From: UBA7185 sp964606855
GTDB taxonomy: Bacteria; Bacillota; Peptococcia; Peptococcales; Peptococcaceae
Assembly (NCBI GenBank): GCA_964606855.1
Contig: CAZSHM010000056.1
Location: forward strand, 1-6,146
DNA: 6,146 nucleotides
Reading direction: 5' to 3'
In this document: piece after piece, positions 1 through 6,120 of the stretch
How the letters are laid out: every line of letters starts with the position of its first letter
Position numbering within the stretch: position 1 is the first letter of the stretch
Notes under the pieces: generated by a model
Seen by the model: only the letters and a program-made list of their open reading frames with translations
Databases searched by the model: none
What the model was told of the DNA's origin: nothing
Translations under genes and position numbers: made by a program

Positions 1-1023
1 GACATCGTGTGGCTGACCACCAAACTCCCCAGTCCCTTTCCGCGGTGCGTGCGGCAGGTGGAGCGCGGCAGCCTGGAGGCGTTCCGGGAACTGATGAGCG
101 CGAAGATCATTGTGCAAAATGCTCATACTACGCAGGAGGGGGGATACATACCCAAGAAGCCGGGGCAGTATTGCGTGCAGACCTGGCACGGCTCCTTGGG
201 AATCAAACGGTTCGGGCCGGAGGATGATCGCAACCGGGCCCGGGTGCGGGCGGCGAAACGCGCCGGGGAACTGAACGATCTCTTCATCTCCAACTCCGTG
301 TTTGAGACCCGGGAGGTCGCGCCGGTCTTCTGGAAGTCCTCGAAGATCTGTGAATGGGGCCACGCGCGAAACGATATTCTGATCCAAAAGGATCCGGAGA
401 AGGCGGCTTTGATCCGCGGCAGGCTGGGGATCGACGGAGAGGAAAAGATCGCCCTGTACGCGCCGACCTTCCGGGACGACAAAAGCGCGAAGGTCTATGA
501 ACTGGACTATGACCGCCTGATTGCCGCGCTGGAACGGCGCTTCGGCGGGAGATGGCGCATCCTGGTCAAATATCATTTTGTGAACAGGAGAACCGCCGGC
601 GCGCTGAAAAGCAGCCGGAAGCTCCTGAATGTCTCCCAGTATGCGGACATTCAGGAGCTGATGCTGATCGCCGATGTGGGGATCACAGATTATTCGAGCT
701 GGATCTTCGACTATCTGCTGCTGTGCCGCCCGGGCTTTTTGTATGCGGAGGACATCGCGTCCTACGAGGAGGAGCGCGGCTTTTATTATCCGCTCCGGAC
801 GACGCCGTTTCCGATCGCGGAGACGAACGACGCGCTCGAAGCGAACATTCTACAGTTTGATTTTTCGAGCTATCAGAAGAAAGTCGCGGCTTTTTTAAGG
901 GAAAAGGGCTGCGTGGAGGACGGGAGAGCGGCGGAGCGCGCCGCGGACTGGATTGAGGCGACGCTCAGGAGGGGCGCTAGAGCGGGCGATGGTGCGCGCC
1001 CTGCGGATCGGGAAAGGAAATAG
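1..1023 (+). CDS. CDP-glycerol/CDP-polyol phosphotransferase, TagB/TagF family (5' truncated)
   Basis: This is the C-terminal 340 codons of a transferase that moves a polyol phosphate (classically glycerol phosphate or ribitol phosphate) from a CDP-polyol onto a growing surface polymer at the inner face of the membrane. The family marks are a WHG motif (His at visible codon 63), a second conserved-type His in a VKYH stretch (codon 192), and the donor-binding ITDYSS motif (codons 228-233) followed by FDY and RGFYYP segments. In TagF two histidines matching the first two sites are important for catalysis. The frame is open to the first base (codons Asp-Ile before a GTG at 7) and the visible start aligns inside the family domain, so the true start lies upstream and GTG 7 is unlikely to be used. 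The stop lies 2 nt before the next gene. The neighbours suggest that the donor may be a CDP-hexitol instead of CDP-glycerol; this is inference. Confidence 0.88.
   Translation, partial: DIVWLTTKLPSPFPRCVRQVERGSLEAFRELMSAKIIVQNAHTTQEGGYIPKKPGQYCVQTWHGSLGIKRFGPEDDRNRARVRAAKRAGELNDLFISNSVFETREVAPVFWKSSKICEWGHARNDILIQKDPEKAALIRGRLGIDGEEKIALYAPTFRDDKSAKVYELDYDRLIAALERRFGGRWRILVKYHFVNRRTAGALKSSRKLLNVSQYADIQELMLIADVGITDYSSWIFDYLLLCRPGFLYAEDIASYEEERGFYYPLRTTPFPIAETNDALEANILQFDFSSYQKKVAAFLREKGCVEDGRAAERAADWIEATLRRGARAGDGARPADRERK
1013..1018 (+). promoter_or_regulatory. Ribosome binding site for the HAD-family gene
   Basis: AAAGGA lies 7 nt before the ATG at 1026. It sits inside the last codons of the upstream transferase gene, which fits translational coupling. 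Confidence 0.6.
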
Positions 1024-1025
1024 CA

Positions 1026-2930
1026 ATGAAACAGTGGCTCAAGAACCTGATAAAAAAGTGGATCGCCTTTCTGGTGCGAAAGTTCCCTTCCAAAAAAACG
1101 GCGTTCATCAAGGGCGCAAACTATGTCCTCCGGGAGGCAAACAAGGTAGGAAAAAAAGGGAAAATCGCCTCGGAACGCCCGGATGGGCTCCGGGTAGAAG
1201 ACTTCTGTGTGGCGCTGGCGCCCTATGATGTGATCTCTTTCGATGTATTCGACACACTTCTGCTCCGCGCCTTTCCGGATCCGAAGGTGATCTTTGATCT
1301 GTGGGGCGAAGCGTTCCAGATTCAATACGGGCGAAAACTGCGCTCGGAAGCGGAGCGCGACGCGCGTGCGCTGCATCCGGACCGGGAAGTCCGTCTCGAA
1401 GAGATCTACGATCTGCTCTCGGTGCGCAGCGGCATCCCTAAGGCGGAGGGAATGCAAAAGGAGATTGAACTGGAACTCTCCTACTGCCGCCCCAATCTGT
1501 TCCTGCGGGAGGTTTTTCAGGAACTGCTGCGGCGGGGGAAAGAGGTGATTCTCCTCTCGGACATGTATCTGCCACGGGAGGTGATCGCCGCGATGCTGGA
1601 ACGCTGCGGGTATACCGGATATCGCGCACTGTTCCTCTCCTGCGAGACGGGCAGGACAAAGGCCTCCGGGGAATTATACGATATCGCCGCGGCACAGTGC
1701 GGGCGGGGGAAGAGCTACATTCAGGTGGGGGACAACCCGGTTTCGGATGTCCAGAATGCCAGGAGCCATGGCTGGAACGCCTTTTATTACGAGAGCGTGC
1801 ACAAGCGCGGGAAACCGTTCCGCCCGGGCGGCATGAGCAGTTTCGGCGGCGGGCTGTACCGCGGGATCGTCAATGCGTTTCTCTATGCCAACCCCCAGCC
1901 GGAGATCGATCCCTGCTACGAACTGGGGTATGTGCACTTCGGACTATTTGTGTACGGGTACTGCAGTTGGCTGGAGCGGCTGGCGAAGGCGCAGGGGGCG
2001 GAGCTCATCCTGTTCGCGGCGCGCGACATGGACATCGTGCAGAAGGTCTACCGGAGCTGCTTTGGCGATATCGCCAGCGAGTATGTCGCGGTATCCCGGC
2101 TGGCCATCCTCCGCGCGGATTTCGACAAAAGCAGCGAGATGTTTCTCATCTGCCTGCGGGATGCATACAGCGAGACGCAAGGGCTCACGATCGGCGAGTA
2201 CTTTACCTCCATTCAATTTGAATTTCTCTTTCCGCTGCTGGAATCGTACGGCTTACGTGCGGACGATCCGCTCAATGATACCGTCTACCAGAGCCTGCGG
2301 CAGCTGATCTATACGCATAAAACCGCCATTTTGCAGCAGCTGGAAGCCGATCAGGCCGCTGCGCGGAGGTACTATGCGGAGATTCTGGAGCGGCATCACA
2401 GCCCGGGAAAGATCCTGTTCGCGGACATGAACGGCCGCTGCACGAGTATGCTGGGGGTGCAGCATATTTTGCGGGACGCTGGATTTGAGACGGCTGTGAT
2501 CGGCGCGCAGGCCTACTCGATCAGCGACAAAGGGTATGTGGAAATCAAGCTGACGGAGGGCAGCCTGGAGACGTATCTGTTCTCGTATTTAAAGAACCGC
2601 AACGTGTATGAGCGCTTTAAAGGACAGGGGATTGCCAGGACGCGCGCGATCGAGGCGATCTTCACAGAACCGCGGGACTCGTTCCGCTCCTATGCCGACC
2701 CGGAGCCACAGGAGGGTTCAGCCGGAGCCTCCGGGGCATATACGGCGCAGCTGCGTGCGATTCATCAGGGCATTTTGGATTTTGCACAGACCTATCACGG
2801 CTACGCGCAGAACATGTCGCCGGCGTTCTGGGTATCCCCCTACGATGCCTTTATTCCGCTGGAACAGGTCCTCGACGATATCCCGAACAGGGTTCCGGAC
2901 TTGCTGCATACCACGCGGCTGGGAAACTAG
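1026..2930 (+). CDS. Two-domain HAD-superfamily protein of a polysaccharide locus (COG5610-like)
   Basis: The protein has 634 residues. The first ~45 residues are very basic and partly amphipathic, with no clear signal peptide; they could sit at the membrane surface. A HAD domain follows at about 65-260: motif I SFDVFDTLL (nucleophile Asp73), motif II LLSDMYLP (Ser178), motif III GRTKASGELYD (Lys212) and motif IV VGDNPVSD (Asp236, Asp241). The residue two after the nucleophile is Phe75, not the acid/base Asp of typical HAD phosphatases. The C-terminal half (about 295-634) has an LFAARDMD segment (near 330-336), a VSR segment soon after it, and an LFADMNGR segment (464-471). These resemble the 'FLARDGY' and 'DIGW' type segments of long HAD proteins from capsule and teichoic acid loci, whose biochemical role I do not know. 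It is 2 nt downstream of the transferase gene and 17 nt upstream of the cytidylyltransferase gene. The fold call is firm; substrate and activity are unknown, and a polyol-phosphate phosphatase role is only one option. Confidence 0.85.
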   Translation: MKQWLKNLIKKWIAFLVRKFPSKKTAFIKGANYVLREANKVGKKGKIASERPDGLRVEDFCVALAPYDVISFDVFDTLLLRAFPDPKVIFDLWGEAFQIQYGRKLRSEAERDARALHPDREVRLEEIYDLLSVRSGIPKAEGMQKEIELELSYCRPNLFLREVFQELLRRGKEVILLSDMYLPREVIAAMLERCGYTGYRALFLSCETGRTKASGELYDIAAAQCGRGKSYIQVGDNPVSDVQNARSHGWNAFYYESVHKRGKPFRPGGMSSFGGGLYRGIVNAFLYANPQPEIDPCYELGYVHFGLFVYGYCSWLERLAKAQGAELILFAARDMDIVQKVYRSCFGDIASEYVAVSRLAILRADFDKSSEMFLICLRDAYSETQGLTIGEYFTSIQFEFLFPLLESYGLRADDPLNDTVYQSLRQLIYTHKTAILQQLEADQAAARRYYAEILERHHSPGKILFADMNGRCTSMLGVQHILRDAGFETAVIGAQAYSISDKGYVEIKLTEGSLETYLFSYLKNRNVYERFKGQGIARTRAIEAIFTEPRDSFRSYADPEPQEGSAGASGAYTAQLRAIHQGILDFAQTYHGYAQNMSPAFWVSPYDAFIPLEQVLDDIPNRVPDLLHTTRLGN

Positions 2931-2934
2931 ATGT

Positions 2935-2940
2935 GGGGAG
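2935..2940 (+). promoter_or_regulatory. Ribosome binding site that decides the cytidylyltransferase start
   Basis: GGGGAG lies 7 nt before the ATG at 2948. The in-frame GTG at 2933 would sit on top of this site with no Shine-Dalgarno of its own, so ATG 2948 is the better start. Confidence 0.7.
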
Positions 2941-2947
2941 AAAGAGA

Positions 2948-3661
2948 ATGAAAAACATTGTGCTGCTGATGATGGGCGGCAGGGGGGAAAGATTGGGGGC
3001 GGAGATTCCCAAGCAATACATCGCGGTTCATGGGAAGCCGATCTTCTCCTATATCGTCCGGGCCTATGCGCAGATGCCGGAGATCGCGATGCTCTGCCTG
3101 GTTTCGCACCCGGCCTGGATGGATTTTGTGCGCGATACGGTTTCGGGGCTCCGGTTTTCCGGAGAGCTGCGCGTGACGGCGGGCGGGGAGAACCGGTCGA
3201 GCTCTGTCCGCAACGGGCTGCGGGCTGTGGCGGACGCCGCCGAGGAGGAGGATATCGTGCTGATTCACGACGCCACGCACCCCTATGTGGATCCGGAAGG
3301 CACGCGGGCGGTGATTGAAGCGGCCAGGGAGGTTGGCGGCGCCACGCTCGGCGCCTGCCAGTATGACACCTGCTATCAGATGGACGAGGCGCGGATGCTG
3401 CGGTGCGTGGTTCCCCGGGAGGAGATCGTCTCCGGGGCCTCGCCGGAGGCGTTCCGGTTCGGAGACATCAGCCGGATCTATTTTGAATCCGGCGATGCGG
3501 AACTGGCGTCGATGACGTCCGCCGGCGCGATCGCCCTGGCGTATCACATTCCTATGAAAGTCGTGCCGACCAAAGTGTTGAACTTGAAACTGACCTACCC
3601 GGAAGATTTGCATCTGCTGCGGCTCTTGCTGCCCACCTATTTTTTCTCGGAAGGAGAATGA
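2948..3661 (+). CDS. IspD/TarI-family CTP:sugar-alcohol-phosphate cytidylyltransferase
   Basis: The family joins CTP to a polyol phosphate and releases pyrophosphate; members make CDP-methylerythritol (IspD) or CDP-ribitol (TarI). The protein has 237 residues, the usual length. Visible are the N-terminal nucleotide-binding loop GGRGERLG with IPKQ (Arg15, Lys22), the GGENRSSSVRNGL segment of the CTP site, HDATHPYV (Asp108) and NLKLTYPEDL near the C-terminus (Lys214). The CTP side is intact, but the acceptor side differs: the HDxxRP arginine is His111, the usual TPQ is Ser165-Pro166-Glu167, and the TDD/TDE-type stretch before the last third is missing. Arg157 is kept. A generic annotation would read 'ispD', but these changes and the surface-polymer neighbours argue for another polyol phosphate. 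Given the GatZ- and GatD-like genes just downstream, galactitol 1-phosphate or a related hexitol phosphate is my preferred substrate (inference). Family confidence is high, substrate confidence low. Confidence 0.88.
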   Translation: MKNIVLLMMGGRGERLGAEIPKQYIAVHGKPIFSYIVRAYAQMPEIAMLCLVSHPAWMDFVRDTVSGLRFSGELRVTAGGENRSSSVRNGLRAVADAAEEEDIVLIHDATHPYVDPEGTRAVIEAAREVGGATLGACQYDTCYQMDEARMLRCVVPREEIVSGASPEAFRFGDISRIYFESGDAELASMTSAGAIALAYHIPMKVVPTKVLNLKLTYPEDLHLLRLLLPTYFFSEGE

Positions 3662-3698
3662 GGAGAAGGAGAGGCAGAAGCGGTCGCGCCGGCGGAAT

Positions 3699-3702
3699 GG
3701 AG
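3699..3702 (+). promoter_or_regulatory. Ribosome binding site for the GatZ-family gene
   Basis: GGAG lies 8 nt before the ATG at 3711, inside a 49 nt purine-rich spacer (3662-3710). The spacer has several other GGAG/GAGG repeats (about 3662-3674) and shows no hairpin or T-run that would make it a terminator. Confidence 0.6.
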
Positions 3703-3710
3703 ACGAGGAA

Positions 3711-5039
3711 ATGGAAAATCCGTTGCTGGAGATGGTGAAAAAACGCAAGGCGGGAATCCACTGCGGGATGCCTTCTTTTTGCTGTGCCAACAAACTGGTG
3801 ATTGAGGCGGTTTTAGAGCAGGCGAAGCGATTTGACGACACGGTGCTGATTGAGGCGACCTCCAACCAGGTCAATCAGGAGCGCGGCTACACGGACATGA
3901 CCCCGCAGGATTTTCGCGACTTTGTCTACACGATCGCGGGGCGGATCCAGTTTCCGCGCGAGAAAATCCTGCTGGGCGGCGATCACATGGGGCCGCTGCC
4001 CTGGGCGGGCTTGCCGGCGGAGCAGGCGATGCGGCAGGCGGAGCAGCTGGTGCGGATGTGCGTGCGGGCAGGGTATCAGAAGATCCATCTGGACACCAGT
4101 ATGTGTCTGGGCGACGATCCGCCCGGCCGTCCCCCGGAGGATGCGGTGATCGCGGAGCGGGGCGCGCGGCTGTACCGCGCCTGTGAGGAGGAGTACGCCA
4201 AGCTGCGGGAGACGGAGCCCACGGCGATGCACCCGGTTTACGTGATCGGCAGCGAGGTGCCGGTGCCCGGCGGTGTTTCGAAGCGCGAGGACGCGGGGCA
4301 GGTGACAACGCCGGAGCGCTTTGAAGAGACGCTGATGGCCTATCATAAGAAGTTTTCGGAACTGGGCCTGACGGATGCCTGGCGGCATATTATCGCGATG
4401 GTAGTGCAGCCGGGAGTGGAGTTTGGCAATCACGCGATCCGGCACTATGACAGGCTGCAGGCGCGGGAGCTTTGCAGAGAGTTGCGGAAGTATCCGGACA
4501 TCGTGTTCGAAGGCCACTCAACGGATTTTCAGTCGCCGCTAAAACTGCGGGAGATGGTGGAGGACGGCATCGCGATCATCAAGGTAGGTCCGGCGCTGAC
4601 CTTTGCCCTGCGGGAAGCGCTGTTCGCCTTGTCGTACATCGAGGAGGAACTGCTCCCGGATCCGGAGAAGCGCGCCAACTTTGTCGAGGTGTTGGAGCGC
4701 GCGATGCTGGCGCAGCCGGCGCATTGGGAAAAGTATTATTCCGGGACGGAACAGGCGCGGCGTCTGGACCGCAAATACAGCTTTTCCGATCGGAGCCGCT
4801 ATTATCTGGCGGCGCGGGAAGTGGATCAGAGCATCAGCCGGCTCTTTGAGAATCTGTCGCATGTCGAGATCCCGATGGGGCTGTTGCATCAGTATATGCC
4901 GCATCAGTACATCAAGGTGCGGGACGGCAGATTGGCGTGCGCGCCGCGGGAACTCGTGAAGGACAGTGTGGTGTCGCTGGTGGAGGATTACAACTACGCG
5001 GTGAAATGCAACTATGTGACCAGCAGCGTCTTTGTGTGA
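3711..5039 (+). CDS. gatZ: GatZ/KbaZ-family protein (class II tagatose-bisphosphate aldolase non-catalytic subunit family); possible ketose-phosphate C4-epimerase
   Basis: The protein has 442 residues; family members are about 420-430. It is collinear with GatZ over its whole length: GIHCGMPSFC near 15-24, IEATSNQVNQ at 47-56, GGDHMGP (Asp91, His92), KIHLDTSM (Lys124-Asp128), YVIGSEVPVPGG from 177, VVQPGVEF from 231, HSTDFQ from 269, KVGPALTFALRE from 291, then SDRSRYY and QYMPHQY near the C-terminus. The fold is a class II aldolase-like barrel. In galactitol and N-acetylgalactosamine catabolism GatZ/KbaZ supports the catalytic subunit GatY/KbaY, which makes and splits tagatose 1,6-bisphosphate. 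No GatY-like gene is in this window, and the setting is a surface polymer operon, so an aldolase role is doubtful. Relatives in this wider family are reported to epimerise ketoses or ketose phosphates at C4, which would supply tagatose 6-phosphate to the GatD-like enzyme 25 nt downstream (inference). No PTS component or sugar kinase is visible. Confidence 0.9.
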   Translation: MENPLLEMVKKRKAGIHCGMPSFCCANKLVIEAVLEQAKRFDDTVLIEATSNQVNQERGYTDMTPQDFRDFVYTIAGRIQFPREKILLGGDHMGPLPWAGLPAEQAMRQAEQLVRMCVRAGYQKIHLDTSMCLGDDPPGRPPEDAVIAERGARLYRACEEEYAKLRETEPTAMHPVYVIGSEVPVPGGVSKREDAGQVTTPERFEETLMAYHKKFSELGLTDAWRHIIAMVVQPGVEFGNHAIRHYDRLQARELCRELRKYPDIVFEGHSTDFQSPLKLREMVEDGIAIIKVGPALTFALREALFALSYIEEELLPDPEKRANFVEVLERAMLAQPAHWEKYYSGTEQARRLDRKYSFSDRSRYYLAAREVDQSISRLFENLSHVEIPMGLLHQYMPHQYIKVRDGRLACAPRELVKDSVVSLVEDYNYAVKCNYVTSSVFV

Positions 5040-5052
5040 GAAGCGCGTCCTT

Positions 5053-5058
5053 GGGGGG
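5053..5058 (+). promoter_or_regulatory. Ribosome binding site that decides the dehydrogenase start
   Basis: A GGGGGG run lies 6 nt before the ATG at 5065. It favours this ATG over the in-frame TTG at 5032, which overlaps the end of the gatZ-like gene and would add 11 residues that the family lacks. Confidence 0.6.
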
Positions 5059-5064
5059 CAAGAC

Positions 5065-6120
5065 ATGAGAGCGGTTGTATTGGAAGAGAATGCGACATTG
5101 ATCGAGCGGGAAGTGCCGGCGCCGGAAGCGGGCGCCGGGATGGTGCGGATCCGCGTGGCAGTCTGCGGCATATGCGGGTCGGACATTCCGCGGGTGTTTG
5201 CAAACGGCGCGCGGCGGTATCCGCTGATCCTGGGGCATGAGTTCTCCGGGGTGGTGGATGCGCTCGGCGAGGGGGTGCGCGATCTCGCGGCGGGCGATCC
5301 GGTGACAGCCGCGCCGCTGCTTCCCTGCGGGTCGTGCGCGGCGTGCCGGCGCGGGGATTATGCGCTCTGCGAGCAGTATGGGTTTCTCGGCTCCAGACAG
5401 GACGGGGCGATGGCGGAATATGTGGCGGTGCCGGCGCAAAACGTGCTGCGCCTGCCGCAGGCGCTGCCCTTCGTGCAGGCGGCGACGATCGAACCGGCGA
5501 CGGTAGCGCTGCACGGGCTGAGACGCGCAGGCGGGGTACAGGGAAAGAGCGTGGCCGTGATCGGCTGCGGGATGGTCGGACTGTATGCGCTGCAGTGGGC
5601 GAAACTGCTGGGCGCGAACCGTGTGATGGCAATCGGGCGCGGCGAGCAGGGCCTATGTGCCGCGCGGTCGCTGGGGGCGAATGTCTGCTGCCGCTCAGAC
5701 GACGGCGCGGCGCAGGCGTGCGGTTGGGATTGCGTGATCGAGTGCGTCGGCGCGCCGGAAACCATCCGGCTGGCCTGGCGGATGGTGGACAAAAAAGGGA
5801 CAGTCTGTCTGGTTGGCACCCCGAAGCAGGAGGTCTCTTTTTCTCCGAGCGAGTGGGAGCAGATCAATCGCAAGGAGTGCCGGGTGACAGGGTCGTGGAT
5901 GTCCTACACGGCGCCGTTTCCGGGCCGCGAATGGCGGGAGACCATCCAGCGGATGGAGGAAGGCGCGCTGCGCCTTGTGCCGGGGATGGTGCGCGCGGTG
6001 TACCCGATGGAGCGGGCGGAGGAAGCTTTTGCGGCCGCCCGCCACGGCGGCGGGCGGTGCATGATCCGTGTGGGAGAATGGAATGGTTCAGAAAATGCAA
6101 AAGTACCGGTTTCTCTTTGA
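5065..6120 (+). CDS. gatD: Zinc-dependent medium-chain dehydrogenase, GatD-like (galactitol-1-phosphate 5-dehydrogenase)
   Basis: The protein has 351 residues. GatD interconverts galactitol 1-phosphate and tagatose 6-phosphate with NAD(H) in the cytoplasm. Catalytic zinc ligands are Cys37 (in CGICGSD), His58 and Glu59 (GHEFSG) and Glu143 (IEP), one residue short of the E. coli GatD positions as I recall them. The structural zinc cysteines are Cys88, Cys91, Cys94 and Cys102. The Rossmann loop is GCGMVG at 167-172. Matches that go beyond the general family and point to GatD are SDIPRVFANGA with YPLILGHEFSG, APLLPCGSC, and GSWMSYTAPFPGREW in the C-terminal third. In this operon the likely direction is reduction of a ketose phosphate to a hexitol phosphate for CDP activation, parallel to TarJ in the ribitol module (inference). 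The last ~12 codons overlap the next gene, giving a short polar tail after the conserved end. An L-iditol/sorbitol dehydrogenase relative with another substrate is possible. Confidence 0.9.
   Translation: MRAVVLEENATLIEREVPAPEAGAGMVRIRVAVCGICGSDIPRVFANGARRYPLILGHEFSGVVDALGEGVRDLAAGDPVTAAPLLPCGSCAACRRGDYALCEQYGFLGSRQDGAMAEYVAVPAQNVLRLPQALPFVQAATIEPATVALHGLRRAGGVQGKSVAVIGCGMVGLYALQWAKLLGANRVMAIGRGEQGLCAARSLGANVCCRSDDGAAQACGWDCVIECVGAPETIRLAWRMVDKKGTVCLVGTPKQEVSFSPSEWEQINRKECRVTGSWMSYTAPFPGREWRETIQRMEEGALRLVPGMVRAVYPMERAEEAFAAARHGGGRCMIRVGEWNGSENAKVPVSL
6072..6076 (+). promoter_or_regulatory. Ribosome binding site for the permease gene
   Basis: GGGAG lies 6 nt before the ATG at 6083, inside the coding sequence of the dehydrogenase. 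It supports ATG 6083 over the in-frame ATG at 6095, which has no comparable site. Confidence 0.55.

Noticed and set aside
78..90. Short shared string GGAGGCGTTCCGG also seen near 3446
   Set aside because: It is a chance codon-level match (Glu-Ala-Phe-Arg) in two unrelated genes, with no flanking similarity.
2933..2947. Upstream GTG start (2933) for the cytidylyltransferase
   Set aside because: It coincides with the Shine-Dalgarno of ATG 2948 and adds five residues before the usual family N-terminus.
2948..3661. Housekeeping ispD (MEP isoprenoid pathway) as the function of the cytidylyltransferase
   Set aside because: Acceptor-side motifs are changed and all neighbours are surface-polymer or hexitol-phosphate genes, so a dedicated CDP-polyol role fits better. 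Not excluded by sequence alone.
3662..3710. Possible terminator or regulatory RNA element in the longest intergenic spacer
   Set aside because: At 49 nt with no stable inverted repeat or T-run visible by eye, it looks like a plain purine-rich leader for the next gene.
3658..3738. A 26-codon Arg-rich open frame starting at an ATGA overlap with the cytidylyltransferase stop
   Set aside because: The AAGGAG at 3651-3656 is only 1 nt from this ATG, the peptide is low complexity, and it runs into the GatZ-family gene out of frame. It is most likely a by-product of the purine-rich spacer.
2927..3874. 315-codon open frame on the minus strand opposite the cytidylyltransferase gene
   Set aside because: It lies opposite a gene with clear family motifs, has no recognisable motif of its own and is rich in Arg/His/Pro, as expected for an antisense shadow in GC-rich DNA.
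5012..5632. Long minus-strand open frames opposite the GatZ- and GatD-like genes (also 3813-4517 and 4539-5186)
   Set aside because: Their composition is dominated by Arg, Pro, Ala and His, with no motif or credible ribosome binding site; they are shadows of the plus-strand genes.
3711..6120. Galactitol catabolism operon (gatZ plus gatD)
   Set aside because: No PTS components, GatY, kinase or DeoR-type regulator are visible, and the pair is flanked by a TagF-type transferase, a cytidylyltransferase and an ABC export permease.
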